Source of the DNA: Ptiloglossa arizonensis
Lineage: Eukaryota; Arthropoda; Insecta; Hymenoptera; Colletidae
DNA: 64,000 bases
Assembly (NCBI RefSeq): GCF_051014685.1
Contig: NW_027479709.1
Location: forward strand, 1-64,000
Direction: 5' to 3'
A program made the translations under genes and the position numbers. The notes under the pieces are model-generated. The model had not been told where the DNA came from, did no database searches, and worked only from the letters and a program-made list of their open reading frames with translations. The first letter of the stretch is position 1; every line of letters begins with the position of its first letter. Shown piece by piece: positions 13,477 to 26,709 of this stretch.

Positions 13477-14094
13477 TTCTCGCACTTCTGCTGCTCCAAT
13501 CGCTTAACCAGAATGCCCTAGGGGAAAAATACACGTACCGTTGTAATCGGGCGAGTTTCTACTTTCAGACGCAATAGGAATTTTTCGGTTAAGTCAATCC
13601 GTTCGCGAGATATGGGAGTTTGAAGCTAAGAAATGGTTTAGAAGACAACAAATCTTTCGCAATCCTGCTGCACCAAACGCTTAACCAGAATGGGCTAGGG
13701 AAAAATACATATACCTTTGTAATCCGGCGAGATTCTACATTCAGTTAAAATAGGAATTTTTGGGTTCGGTCAATCCGTTCGCGAGATATGGGACTTTGAA
13801 GCTAAGAAATGGTTGACAAGACAACAAATTTTTCGCACTTCTGCTGCTCCAATCGCTTAACAAGAATGCCCTAGGGGAAAAATACACGTACCGTTGTAAT
13901 CGGGCGAGTTTCTTCTTTCAGATGCATAAGGAATTTTTGGGTTAGGTCAATCCGTTCGCGAGATATGGGAGTTTGAAGACAAGAAATGGTTGAGAAGGCA
14001 AAAAATTGTTCGCAATTCTGCTGCTCCAAACGCTTAACCAGAATGCCCTAGGGAAAAAATACACATACCGTTGTAATCGGGCGAGTTTCTACAT
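12838..14094 (+). repeat. segmental duplication D3, copy 2
   Basis: Partner of 3,820-5,076 at offset 9,018. Its first half also belongs to D2, so this stretch took part in at least two separate copying events. Confidence 0.85.
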
Positions 14095-14130
14095 TCAGAT
14101 ACAATAGGAATTTTTGGGTTCTGTCAATCC

Positions 14131-14147
14131 GTTCGCGAGATACGGGA
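14131..14147 (+). other. exact CENP-B-box match
   Basis: gttcgcgagatacggga, with ttctgtc upstream as in the other box-bearing monomers. Confidence 0.6.
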
Positions 14148-14661
14148 CTTTGAAGCTAATAAATGGTTGACAAGACAACAAATTTTTCGCACTTCTGCTG
14201 CTCCAATCGCTTAACCAGAATGGCCTAGGGAAAAAATACGTATACCGTTGTAATCGGGCGAGTTTCTACTTTCAGATGCAATAGGAATTTTTGGGTTAGG
14301 TCTATCCGTTCGCGAGATATGGGAGTTTGAAGCCAAGAAATGGTTGAGAAGGCAACTAATTTTTCGAAAATGTGCTGCTCCAAACGCTTAACCAGAATGC
14401 CCTAGGGAAAAAATACACATACCGTTGTAATCGGGCGAGTTTCTACTTTCAGATACATAAGGAATTTTTGGGTGAGGTAAATCCGTTCGCGAGATATGGG
14501 AGTTTGAAGCTAAGAAATGGTTGAGAAGACAACAAATTTTTCGCAAATCTGCTGCTCCAAACGCTTATCCAGAATGGCCTAGGGAAAAAATACGCATACC
14601 GTTGTAATCGGGCGAGTTTCTACATTCAGATACAATAGGAATTTTTGGGTTCTGTCAATCC

Positions 14662-14678
14662 GTTCGCGAGATACGGGA
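14662..14678 (+). other. exact CENP-B-box match
   Basis: Same 17-mer, one 3-mer period after 14,131. Confidence 0.6.
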
Positions 14679-15547
14679 CTTTGAAGCTAATAAATGGTTG
14701 ACAAGACAACAAATTTTTCGCACTTCTGCTGCTCCAATCGCTTAACCAGAATGGCCTAGGGAAAAAATACGTATACCGTTGTAATCGGGCGAGTTTCTAC
14801 TTTCAGATGCAATAGGAATTTTTGGGTTAGGTCTATCCGTTCGCGAGATATGGGAGTTTGAAGCCAAGAAATGGTTGAGAAGGCAAAAAATTTTTCGAAA
14901 ATGTGCTGCTCCAAACGCTTAACCAGAATGCCCTAGGGAAAAAATACGTATACCGTTGTAATCGGGCATGTTTCTACTTTCAGATACAATAGGAATTTTT
15001 GGGTTCTGTCAATCCGTTCGCGAGATATGGGACTTTGAAGCTAAGAAATAGTTGACAAGACAACAAATTTTTCGCACTTCTGCTGCTCCAATCGCTTAAC
15101 CAGAATGCCCTAGGGAAAAAATACGCATACCTTTGTAATCGGGCATGTTTCTACTTTCAGATACAATAGGAATTTTTGGGTTAGGTCTATCCGTTCGCGA
15201 GATATGGGAGTTTGAAGCCAAGAAATGGTTGAGAAGGCAAAAAATTTTTCGCAATTCTGCTTCTCCAAACGCTTAACCAGAATGCCCTAGGGAAAAAATA
15301 CACATACCGATGTAATCGGGCGAGTTTCTACTTTCAAATGCAATAGGAATTTTTGGGTTAGGTCAATCCGTTCGCGAGATACGATAGTTTGAAGCTAAGA
15401 AATGGTTGAGAAGACAAGAAATTTTTCGCAAATCTGCTGCTCCAAACGCTTATCCAGAAAGGCCTAGGGAAAAAATACGCATACCGTTGTAATCGGGCAC
15501 GTTTCTATTTTCAGATACAATAGGAATTTTTGGGTTCTGTCAATCCG

Positions 15548-17544
15548 TTCGCGAGATATGGGACTTTGAAGGTAAGAAATGGTTGACAAGACAACAAATT
15601 TTTCGCACTTCTGCTGCTCCAATCGCTTAACCAGAATGCCCTAGGGGAAAAATACACGTACCGTTGTAAACGGGCGAGTTTCTTCTTTCAGATGCATAAG
15701 GAATTTTTGGGTTAGGTCAATCCGATCGCGAGATATGGGAGTTTGAAGACAAGAAATGGTTGAGAAGGCAAAAAATTGTTCGCAATTCTGCAGCTCCAAA
15801 CGCTTAACCAGAATGCCCTAGGGAAAAAATACACATACCGATGTAATCGGGCGAGCGTCTACTTTCAAATGCAATAGGAATTTTTGGGTTAGGTCAATCC
15901 GTTCGCGAGATATGAGAGTTTGAAGCTAAGAAATGGTTGAGAAGACAACAAATTTTTCGCAAATCTGCTGCTCCAAACGCTTATCCAGAATGGCCTAGGG
16001 AAAAAATACGCATACCGTTGTAATCGGGCACGTTTCTACTTTCAGATACAATAGGAATTTTTGGGTTCGGTCAATCCGTTCGCGAGATATGGGTCTTTGA
16101 AGCTAAGAAATGGTTGACAAGACAACAAATTTTTCGCACTTCTGCTGCTCCAATCGCTTAACCAGAATGGCCTAGGGGATAAATACGCATACTGTTGTAA
16201 TCGGGCGAGTTTCTACTTTCAGATACAATAGGAATTTTTGGGTTCGGACAATCCGTTCGCGAGATATGGGAGTTTGAAGCTAAGAAATGGTTTTGAAGAC
16301 AACAAATCTTTCGCAATTCTGCTGCACCAAACGCTTAACCACAATGGGCTAGGGAAAATACATACACCGTTGTAATCCGGCGAGTTTCTACATTCAGTTA
16401 AAATAGGAATTTTTGGGTTCGGTCAAACCGTTCGCGAGATATGGGACTTTGAAGGTAAGAAATGGTTGACAAGACAACAAATTTTTCGCACTTCTGCTGC
16501 TCCAATCGCTTAACCAGAATGCCCTAGGGGAAAAATACACGTACCGTTGTAATCGGGCGAGTTTCTTCTTTCAGATGCATAAGGAATTTTTGGGTTAGGT
16601 CAATCCGTTCGCGAGATATGGGAGTTTGAAGACAAGAAATGGTTGAGAAGGCAAAAAATTGTTCGCAATTCTGCAGCTCCAAACGCTTAACCAGAATGCC
16701 CTAGGGAAAAAATACACATACCGATGTAATCGGGCGAGCGTCTACTTTCAAATGCAATAGGAATTTTTGGGTTAGGTCAATCCGTTCGCGAGATATGAGA
16801 GTTTGAAGCTAAGAAATGGTTGAGAAGACAACAAATTTTTCGCAAATCTGCTGCTCCAAACGCTTATCCAGAATGGCCTAGGGAAAAAATACGCATACCG
16901 TTGTAATCGGGCACGTTTCTACTTTCAGATACAATAGGAATTTTTGGGTTCGGTCAATCCGTTCGCGAGATATGGGTCTTTGAAGCTAAGAAATGGTTGA
17001 CAAGACAACAAATTTTTCGCACTTCTGCTGCTACAATCGCTTAACCAGAATAGCCTAGGGAATAAATACGCATACCGTTGTAATCGGGCGAGTTTCTACT
17101 TTCAGATACAATAGGAATTTTTGGGTTCGGACAATCCGTTCGCGAGATATGGGACTTTGAAGCTAAGAAATGGTTGACAAGACAACAAATTTTTCGCAAT
17201 TCTGCTGCTCCAATCGCTTAACCAGAATGGCCTAGGGGAAAAATACACGTACCGTTGTAATCGGGCGAGTTTCTACTTTCAGACGCAATAGGAATTTTTC
17301 GGTTAAGTCAATACGTTCGCGAGATATGGGAGTTTGAAGCTAAGAAATGGTTTAGAAGACAACAAATTTTTCGCAAATCTGCTGCTCCAAACGCTTATCC
17401 AGAATGGCCTAGGGAAAAAATACGCATACCGTTGTAATCGGGCGAGTTTCTACTTTCAGATACAATAGGAATTTTTGGGTTCGGTCAATCCGTTCGAGAG
17501 ATATGGGACTTTGAAGCTAAGAAATGGTTGACAAGACAACAAAT
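15548..17544 (+). repeat. segmental duplication D2, copy 2
   Basis: Partner of 11,480-13,476 at offset 4,068. Private changes include ccgatcgcgag near 15,723, aggggataaatac near 16,174 and gctacaatcgc near 17,030. The copy ends where ttctcgc gives way to tttttcgc and the next block begins. Confidence 0.85.
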
Positions 17545-17668
17545 TTTTCGCACTTCTGCTGCTCCAAACGCTTAACCAGAATGGCCTAGGGAAAAAATAC
17601 GCATACCGTTGTAATCGGGCGAGTTTCTACATTCAGATACAATAGGAATTTTTGGGTTCTGTCAATCC

Positions 17669-17685
17669 GTTCGCGAGATACGGGA
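17669..17685 (+). other. exact CENP-B-box match
   Basis: gttcgcgagatacggga inside duplication D4; its partner is at 27,932. Confidence 0.6.
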
Positions 17686-18177
17686 CTTTGAAGCTAATAA
17701 ATGGTTGACAAGACAACAAATTTTTCGCACTTCTGCTGCTCCAATCGCTTAACCAGAATGCCCTAGGGGAAAAATACACGTACCGTTGTAATCGGGAGCG
17801 TTTCTACTTTCAGATGCATAAGGAATTTTTGGGTTAGTTCAATCCGTTCGCTAGATATGGGAGTTTGAAGACAAGAAATGGTTGAGAAGGCAAAAAATTT
17901 TTCGCAATTCTGCTGCTCCGAACGCTTAACCAGAATGCCTTAGGGAAAAAATACACATACCGTTGTAATCGGGCGAGTTTCTACTTTCAGATACATAAGG
18001 AATTTTTGGGTTAAGTGAATCCGTTCGCGAGATATGGGAGTTTGAAGCTAAGAAATGGTTTAGAAGGCAACAAATTTTTCGCAATTCTGCTGCACCAAAC
18101 GCTTAACCAGAATGGGCTAGGAAAAAAATACACATACCGTTGTAATCGGGCGAGTTTCTACTTTCAGACGCAACAGG

Positions 18178-19147
18178 AATTTTTGGGTTAGGTCAATCCG
18201 TTCGCGAGATATGGGAGTTTGAAGACAAGAAATGGTTGAGAAGGCAAAAAATTTTTCGCAATTTTGCTGCTCCAAAGGCTTAACCAGAATGCCCTAGGGA
18301 AAAAATACACATACCGTTGTAATCGGGCGAGTTTCTACATTCAAATGCAATAGGAATTTTTGGGTTAGGTCAATCCGTTCGCGAGATATGAGAGTTTGAA
18401 GCTAAGAAATGGTTGAGAAGACAACAAATTTTTCGCAAATCTGCTGCTCCAAACGCTTAACCAGAATGGCCTAGGGAAAAAATACACATACCGTTGTAAT
18501 CGGGCGAGTTTCTGCTTTCAGATACAATAGGAATTTTTGGGTTCGGACAATCCGTTCGCGAGATATGGGACTTTGAAGCTAAGAAATGGTTGACAAGACA
18601 ACAAATTTTTCGCAATTTTGCTGCTCCAAAGGCTTAACCAGAATGCCCTAGGGAAAAAATACACATACCGTTGTAATCGGGCGAGTTTCTTCTTTCAGAT
18701 GCATGAGGAATTTTTGGGTTAGGTCAATCCGTTCGCGAGATATGGGAGTTTGAAGACAAGAAATGGTTGAGAAGGCAAAAAATTTTTCGCAATTTTGCTG
18801 CTCCAAACGCTTAACCAGAATGCCCTAGGGAAAAAATACACATACCGTTGTAATCGGGCGAGTTTCTACATTCAAATGCAATAGGAATTTTTGGGTTAGG
18901 TCAATCCGTTCGCGAGATATGAGAGTTTGAAGCTAAGAAATGGTTGAGAAGACAACAAATTTTTCGCAAATCTGCTGCTCCAAACGCTTAACCAGAATGG
19001 CCTAGGGAAAAAATACACATACCGTTGTAATCGGGCGAGTTTCTGCTTTCAGATACAATAGGAATTTTTGGGTTCGGACAATCCGTTCGCGAGATATGGG
19101 ACTTTGAAGCTAAGAAATGGTTGACAAGACAACAAATTTTTCGCAAT
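18178..19147 (+). repeat. second 3-mer higher-order repeat (531 bp)
   Basis: A different 3-mer from the one at 5,005. Its monomers carry, in order, ttttgctgctcc; tacattcaaatgc with gagag; and ctgctttcagatac with ttcggacaatcc. The period is exactly 531 (for example 18,361 and 18,892). The same unit recurs near 28,620-29,590 and 32,580-33,658. Confidence 0.8.
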
Positions 19148-20777
19148 TCTGCTGCTCCAATCGCTTAACCAGAATGGCCTAGGGGAAAAATACACGTACC
19201 GTTGTAATCGGGCGAGTTTCTACTTTCAGACGAAATAGGCATTTTTGGGTTAGGTCAATCCGTTCGCGAGATATGGGAGTTTGAAGCTAAGAAATGGTTG
19301 AGAAGACAACAAATTTTTCGCAATTCTGCTGCTCCAAACGCTTAACCAGAATGGCCTAGGGAAAAAATACACATACCGTTGTAATCGGGCGAGTTTCTAC
19401 TTTCAGATGCAATAGGAATTTTTGGGTTTGGTCAATCCGTTCGCGAGATATGGGACTTTGAAGCTAAGAAATGGTTGAGAAGGCAACAAATTTTTCGCAA
19501 TTCTGCTGCTCCAAACGCTTAACCAGAATGGCCTAGGGAGAAAATACACATACCGTTGTAATCGGGCGAGTTTCTACTTTCAGATGCAATAGGAATTTTT
19601 GGGTTTGGTCAATCCGTTCGCGAGATATGAGAGTTTGAAGCTAAGAAATGGTTGAGAAGACAACAAATTTTTCGCAAATCTGCTGCTCCAAACGCTTAAC
19701 CAGAATGGCCTAGGGAAAAAATACACATACCGTTGTAATCGGGCGAGTTTCTGCTTTCAGATACAATAGGAATTTTTGGGTTCGGACAATCCGTTCGCGA
19801 GATATGGGACTTTGAAGCTAAGAAATGGTTGACAAGACAACAAATTTTTCGCAATTTTGCTGCTCCAAAGGCTTAACCAGAATGCCCTAGGGAAAAAATA
19901 CACATACCGTTGTAATCGGGCGAGTTTCTTCTTTCAGATGCATGAGGAATTTTTGGGTTAGGTCAATCCGTTCGCGAGATATGGGAGTTTGAAGACAAGA
20001 AATGGTTGAGAAGGCAAAAAATTTTTCGCAATTTTGCTGCTCCAAACGCTTAACCAGAATGCCCTAGGGAAAAAATACACATACCGTTGTAATCGGGCGA
20101 GTTTCTACATTCAAATGCAATAGGAATTTTTGGGTTAGGTCAATCCGTTCGCGAGATATGAGAGTTTGAAGCTAAGAAATGGTTGAGAAGACAACAAATT
20201 TTTCGCAAATCTGCTGCTCCAAACGCTTAACCAGAATGGCCTAGGGAAAAAATACACATACCGTTGTAATCGGGCGAGTTTCTGCTTTCAGATACAATAG
20301 GAATTTTTGGGTTCGGACAATCCGTTCGCGAGATATGGGACTTTGAAGCTAAGAAATGGTTGACAAGACAACAAATTTTTCGCAATTCTGCTGCTCCAAT
20401 CGCTTAACCAGAATGGCCTAGGGGAAAAATACACGTACCGTTGTAATCGGGCGAGTTTCTACTTTCAGACGAAATAGGCATTTTTGGGTTAGGTCAATCC
20501 GTTCGCGAGATATGGGAGTTTGAAGCTAAGAAATGGTTGAGAAGACAACAAATTTTTCGCAATTCTGCTGCTCCAAACGCTTAACCAGAATGGCCTAGGG
20601 AAAAAATACACATACCGTTGTAATCGGGCGAGTTTCTACTTTCAGATGCAATAGGAATTTTTGGGTTTGGTCAATCCGTTCGCGAGATATGGGACTTTGA
20701 AGCTAAGAAATGGTTGAGAAGGCAACAAATTTTTCGCAATTCTGCTGCTCCAAACGCTTAACCAGAATGGCCTAGGG
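18365..20777 (+). repeat. 7-mer higher-order repeat (1,239 bp), about two copies
   Basis: Period is exactly 7 x 177, shown by gcatgagg at 18,701 and 19,940 and by ttcggacaatccg near 18,541 and 19,780. Copies are about 18,365-19,603 and 19,604-20,777, the second slightly short. It contains the 531-bp 3-mer, so the two levels are nested. Confidence 0.88.
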
Positions 20778-22269
20778 AAAAAATACGTATACCGTTGTAA
20801 TCGGGCGAGTTTCTACTTTCAGATGCAATAGGAATTTTTGGGTTAGGTCTATCCGTTCGAGAGATATGGGAGTTTGAAGCCAAGAAATGGTTGAGAAGGC
20901 AAAAAATTTTTCGAAAATCTGCTGCTCCAAACGCTTAACCAGAATGCCCTAGGGAAAAAATACACATACCGTTGTAATCGGGCGAGTTTCTACTTTCAGT
21001 TACAATAGGAATTTTTGGGTTCGGTCAATCCGTTCGCGAGATATGGGACATTGAAGCTAAGAAATGGTTGACAAGACAACAAATTTTTCGAACTTCTGCT
21101 GCTCCAATCGTTTAACCAGAATGCCCTAGGGGTAAAATACACGTACCGTTGTAATCGGGCGAGTTTCTACTTTCAAATGCAATAGGAATTTTTGGTTAGG
21201 ACAATCCGTTCGCGAGATATGAGAGTTTGAAGCTAAGAAATGGTTGAGTAGGCAAAAAATTTTTCGCAATTCTGCTGCTCCAAACGCTTAACCAGAATGG
21301 GCTAGGGAAGAAATACACATACCGTTGTAATCGGGCGAGTTTCTACTTTCAGACGCAACAGGAATTTTTGGGTTAGGTCAATCCGTTCGCGAGATATGGG
21401 AGTTTGAAGACAAGAAATGGTTGAGAAGGCAAAAAATTTTTCGCAATTCTGCTGCTCCGAACGCTTAACCAGAATGCCTTAGGGAAAAAATACACATACC
21501 GTTGTAATCGGGCGAGATTCTACTTTCAGATACATAAGGAATTTTTGGGTTAGGTCAATCCGTTCGCGAGATATGGGAGTTTGAAGCTAAGAAATGGTTG
21601 AGAAGGCAAAAGATTTTTCGCAATTCTGCTGCTCCGAACGCTTAACCAGAATGGCTTAGGGAAAAAATACACATACCGTTGTAATCGGGCGAGTTTCTAC
21701 TTTCAGATACATAAGGAATTTTTGGGTTAAGTCAATCCGTTCGCGAGATATGGGAGTTTGAAGCTAAGAAATGGTTTAGAAGGCAACAAATTTTTCGCAA
21801 TTCTGCTGCACCAAACGCTTAACCAGAATGGGCTAGGGAAAAAATACACATACCGTTGTAATCGGGCGAGTTTCTACTTTCAGACGCAACAGGAATTTTT
21901 GGGTTAGGTCAATCCGTTCGCGAGATATGGGAGTTTGAAGACAAGAAATGGTTGAGAAGGCAAAAAATTTTTCGCAATTTTGCTGCTCCAAAGGCTTAAC
22001 CAGAATGCCCTAGGGAAAAAATACACATACCGTTGTAATCGGGCGAGTTTCTTCTTTCAGATGCATAAGGAATTTTTGGGTTAGGTCAATCCGTTCGCGA
22101 GATATGGGAGTTTGAAGACAAGAAATGGTAGAGAAGGCAAAAAATTTATCGCAATTTTGCTGCTCCAAACGCTTAACCAGAATGCCCTAGGGAAAAAATA
22201 CACATACCGTTGTAATCGGGCGAGTTTCTACATTCAGATACAATAGGAATTTTTGGGTTCTGTCAATCC

Positions 22270-22286
22270 GTTCGCGAGATACGGGA
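22270..22286 (+). other. exact CENP-B-box match
   Basis: One exact box per 11-mer unit; this is the one in copy 1. Confidence 0.6.
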
Positions 22287-24215
22287 CTTTGAAGCTAATA
22301 AATGGTTGACAAGACAACAAATTTTTCGCACTTCTGCTGCTCCAATCGCTTAACCAGAATGGCCTATGGAAAAAATACGTATACCGTTGTAATCGGGCGA
22401 GTTTCTACTTTCAGATGCAATAGGAATTTTTGGGTTAGGTCTATCCGTTCGCGAGATATGGGAGTTTGAAGCCAAGAAATGGTTGAGAAGGCAAAAAATT
22501 TTTCGAAAATGTGCTGCTCCAAACGCTTAACCAGAATGCCCTAGGGAAAAAATACACATACCGTTGTAATCGGGCGAGTTTCTACTTTCAGATACATAAG
22601 GAATTTTTGGGTGAGGTCAATCCGTTCGCGAGATATGGGACTTTGAAGCTAAGAAATGGTTGAGATGGCAACAAATTTTTCGCAATTCTGCTGCTCCAAA
22701 CGCTTAACCAGAATGGCCTAGGGAAAAAATACGTATACCGTTGTAATCGGGCGAGTTTCTACTTTCAGATGCAATAGGAATTTTTGGGTTAGGTCTATCC
22801 GTTCGAGAGATATGGGAGTTTGAAGCCAAGAAATGGTTGAGAAGGCAAAAAATTTTTCGAAAATCTGCTGCTCCAAACGCTTAACCAGAATGCCCTAGGG
22901 AAAAAATACACATACCGTTGTAATCGGGCGAGTTTCTACTTTCAGTTACAATAGGAATTTTTGGGTTCGGTCAATCCGTTCGCGAGATATGGGACATTGA
23001 AGCTAAGAAATGGTTGACAAGACAACAAATTTTTCGAACTTCTGCTGCTCCAATCGTTTAACCAGAATGCCCTAGGGGTAAAATACACGTACCGTTGTAA
23101 TCGGGCGAGTTTCTACTTTCAAATGCAATAGGAATTTTTGGTTCGGACAATCCGTTCGCGAGATATGAGAGTTTGAAGCTAAGAAATGGTTGAGTAGGCA
23201 AAAAATTTTTCGCAATTCTGCTGCTCCAAACGCTTAACCAGAATGGGCTAGGGAAGAAATACACATACCGTTGTAATCGGGCGAGTTTCTACTTTCAGAC
23301 GCAACAGGAATTTTTGGGTTAGGTCAATCCGTTCGCGAGATATGGGAGTTTGAAGACAAGAAATGGTTGAGAAGGCAAAAAATTTTTCGCAATTCTGCTG
23401 CTCCGAACGCTTAACCAGAATGCCTTAGGGAAAAAATACACATACCGTTGTAATCGGGCGAGATTCTACTTTCAGATACATAAGGAATTTTTGGGTTAGG
23501 TCAATCCGTTCGCGAGATATGGGAGTTTGAAGCTAAGAAATGGTTGAGAAGGCAAAAGATTTTTCGCAATTCTGCTGCTCCGAACGCTTAACCAGAATGG
23601 CTTAGGGAAAAAATACACATACCGTTGTAATCGGGCGAGTTTCTACTTTCAGATACATAAGGAATTTTTGGGTTAAGTCAATCCGTTCGCGAGATATGGG
23701 AGTTTGAAGCTAAGAAATGGTTTAGAAGGCAACAAATTTTTCGCAATTCTGCTGCACCAAACGCTTAACCAGAATGGGCTAGGGAAAAAATACACATACC
23801 GTTGTAATCGGGCGAGTTTCTACTTTCAGACGCAACAGGAATTTTTGGGTTAGGTCAATCCGTTCGCGAGATATGGGAGTTTGAAGACAAGAAATGGTTG
23901 AGAAGGCAAAAAATTTTTCGCAATTTTGCTGCTCCAAAGGCTTAACCAGAATGCCCTAGGGAAAAAATACACATACCGTTGTAATCGGGCGAGTTTCTTC
24001 TTTCAGATGCATAAGGAATTTTTGGGTTAGGTCAATCCGTTCGCGAGATATGGGAGTTTGAAGACAAGAAATGGTAGAGAAGGCAAAAAATTTATCGCAA
24101 TTTTGCTGCTCCAAACGCTTAACCAGAATGCCCTAGGGAAAAAATACACATACCGTTGTAATCGGGCGAGTTTCTACATTCAGATACAATAGGAATTTTT
24201 GGGTTCTGTCAATCC

Positions 24216-24232
24216 GTTCGCGAGATACGGGA
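24216..24232 (+). other. exact CENP-B-box match
   Basis: Copy 2 of the 11-mer, exactly 1,946 bases after 22,270. Confidence 0.6.
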
Positions 24233-26161
24233 CTTTGAAGCTAATAAATGGTTGACAAGACAACAAATTTTTCGCACTTCTGCTGCTCCAATCGCTTAAC
24301 CAGAATGGCCTAGGGAAAAAATACGTATACCGTTGTAATCGGGCGAGTTTCTACTTTCAGATGCAATAGGAATTTTTGGGTTAGGTCTATCCGTTCGCGA
24401 GATATGGGAGTTTGAAGCCAAGAAATGGTTGAGAAGGCAAAAAATTTTTCGAAAATGTGCTGCTCCAAACGCTTAACCAGAATGCCCTAGGGAAAAAATA
24501 CACATACCGTTGTAATCGGGCGAGTTTCTACTTTCAGATACATAAGGAATTTTTGGGTGAGGTCAATCCGTTCGCGAGATATGGGAGTTTGAAGCTAAGA
24601 AATGGTTGAGAAGACAACAAATTTTTCGCAAATCTGCTGCTCCAAACGCTTATCCAGAATGGCCTAGGGAAAAAATACGCATACCGTTGTAATCGGGCGA
24701 GTTTCTACTTTCAGACGCAACAGGAATTTTTGGGTTAGGTCAATCCGTTCGCGAGATATGGGAGTTTGAAGACAAGAAATGGTTGAGAAGGCAAAAAATT
24801 TTTCGAAAATCTGCTGCTCCAAACGCTTAACCAGAATGCCCTAGGGAAAAAATACACATACCGTTGTAATCGGGCGAGTTTCTACTTTCAGTTACAATAG
24901 GAATTTTTGGGTTCGGTCAATCCGTTCGCGAGATATGGGACATTGAAGCTAAGAAATGGTTGACAAGACAACAAATTTTTCGAACTTCTGCTGCTCCAAT
25001 CGTTTAACCAGAATGCCCTAGGGGTAAAATACACGTACCGTTGTAATCGGGCGAGTTTCTACTTTCAAATGCAATAGGAATTTTTGGTTCGGACAATCCG
25101 TTCGCGAGATATGAGAGTTTGAAGCTAAGAAATGGTTGAGTAGGCAAAAAATTTTTCGCAATTCTGCTGCTCCAAACGCTTAACCAGAATGGGCTAGGGA
25201 AGAAATACACATACCGTTGTAATCGGGCGAGTTTCTACTTTCAGACGCAACAGGAATTTTTGGGTTAGGTCAATCCGTTCGCGAGATATGGGAGTTTGAA
25301 GACAAGAAATGGTTGAGAAGGCAAAAAATTTTTCGCAATTCTGCTGCTCCGAACGCTTAACCAGAATGCCTTAGGGAAAAAATACACATACCGTTGTAAT
25401 CGGGCGAGATTCTACTTTCAGATACATAAGGAATTTTTGGGTTAGGTCAATCCGTTCGCGAGATATGGGAGTTTGAAGCTAAGAAATGGTTGAGAAGGCA
25501 AAAGATTTTTCGCAATTCTGCTGCTCCGAACGCTTAACCAGAATGGCTTAGGGAAAAAATACACATACCGTTGTAATCGGGCGAGTTTCTACTTTCAGAT
25601 ACATAAGGAATTTTTGGGTTAAGTCAATCCGTTCGCGAGATATGGGAGTTTGAAGCTAAGAAATGGTTTAGAAGGCAACAAATTTTTCGCAATTCTGCTG
25701 CACCAAACGCTTAACCAGAATGGGCTAGGGAAAAAATACACATACCGTTGTAATCGGGCGAGTTTCTACTTTCAGACGCAACAGGAATTTTTGGGTTAGG
25801 TCAATCCGTTCGCGAGATATGGGAGTTTGAAGACAAGAAATGGTTGAGAAGGCAAAAAATTTTTCGCAATTTTGCTGCTCCAAAGGCTTAACCAGAATGC
25901 CCTAGGGAAAAAATACACATACCGTTGTAATCGGGCGAGTTTCTTCTTTCAGATGCATAAGGAATTTTTGGGTTAGGTCAATCCGTTCGCGAGATATGGG
26001 AGTTTGAAGACAAGAAATGGTAGAGAAGGCAAAAAATTTATCGCAATTTTGCTGCTCCAAACGCTTAACCAGAATGCCCTAGGGAAAAAATACACATACC
26101 GTTGTAATCGGGCGAGTTTCTACATTCAGATACAATAGGAATTTTTGGGTTCTGTCAATCC

Positions 26162-26178
26162 GTTCGCGAGATACGGGA
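26162..26178 (+). other. exact CENP-B-box match
   Basis: Copy 3 of the 11-mer, 1,946 bases after 24,216. It is also the first site of the 3-mer repeat that follows. Confidence 0.6.
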
Positions 26179-26692
26179 CTTTGAAGCTAATAAATGGTTG
26201 ACAAGACAACAAATTTTTCGCACTTCTGCTGCTCCAATCGCTTAACCAGAATGGCCTAGGGAAAAAATACGTATACCGTTGTAATCGGGCGAGTTTCTAC
26301 TTTCAGATGCAATAGGAATTTTTGGGTTAGGTCTATCCGTTCGCGAGATATGGGAGTTTGAAGCCAAGAAATGGTTGAGAAGGCAAAAAATTTTTCGAAA
26401 ATGTGCTGCTCCAAACGCTTAACCAGAATGCCCTAGGGAAAAAATACACATACCGTTGTAATCGGGCGAGTTTCTACTTTCAGATACATAAGGAATTTTT
26501 GGGTGAGGTCAATCCGTTCGCGAGATATGGGAGTTTGAAGCTAAGAAATGGTTGAGAAGACAACAAATTTTTCGCAAATCTGCTGCTCCAAACGCTTATC
26601 CAGAATGGCCTAGGGAAAAAATACGCATACCGTTGTAATCGGGCGAGTTTCTACATTCAGATACAATAGGAATTTTTGGGTTCTGTCAATCC

Positions 26693-26709
26693 GTTCGCGA
26701 GATACGGGA
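26693..26709 (+). other. exact CENP-B-box match
   Basis: Same 17-mer, 531 bases after 26,162. Confidence 0.6.

Larger units (their letters stand above)
14070..14946 (+). repeat. 3-mer higher-order repeat (531 bp), about 1.7 copies
   Basis: Second locus of the 3-mer seen at 5,005. Exact box matches are 531 bases apart (14,131 and 14,662). It carries private changes, ggcaactaattt near 14,352 and gtgaggtaaatcc near 14,472, so it has diverged since copying. Confidence 0.85.
1..17520 (+). repeat. type I satellite domain, mixed monomer order
   Basis: About 99 monomers, mostly of two kinds. One kind has gggttcgg upstream linked to actttgaagc, ttgacaagacaac, cgcacttc, ccaatcgc and aggggaaaaatacacg. 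The other has gggttagg linked to gagtttgaag, ttgagaaggc and ccaaacgc. The kinds partly alternate but with no single fixed period. Large internal copies are listed separately (370-3,016; 3,820-5,076; 11,480-13,476 and their partners). No gene or foreign insertion was seen. Confidence 0.8.
17520..19182 (+). repeat. segmental duplication D4, copy 1
   Basis: Matches 27,783-29,622. Rare shared marks are atcgggagcg (17,791 and 28,054), gggttagttcaatccgttcgctag, and ttaagtgaatcc (18,011 and 28,451). The offset rises from 10,263 to 10,440, exactly one monomer, so the second copy gained one unit or this copy lost one. Confidence 0.85.
20670..26507 (+). repeat. 11-mer higher-order repeat (1,946 bp), three copies
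   Basis: Copies lie at about 20,670-22,615, 22,616-24,561 and 24,562-26,507. The cgaacttctgc mark falls at 21,089, 23,035 and 24,981, a constant 1,946. That is 11 x 177 less one, because one monomer per unit lost a G (tttttggttagg or tttttggttcgg). Copies are nearly identical; copy 3 differs over about its first 240 bases, and copies 2 and 3 share ttcgg where copy 1 has ttagg. The core recurs once each near 30,113 and 34,537. Confidence 0.9.

Noticed and set aside
23058..23264. 68-codon open frame on the minus strand, repeated identically at 25,004-25,210
   Set aside because: It is satellite sequence read through a monomer that lost one G, which shifts the frame past the usual stops. The two copies are identical because they lie in the 1,946-bp 11-mer. 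There is no gene context.
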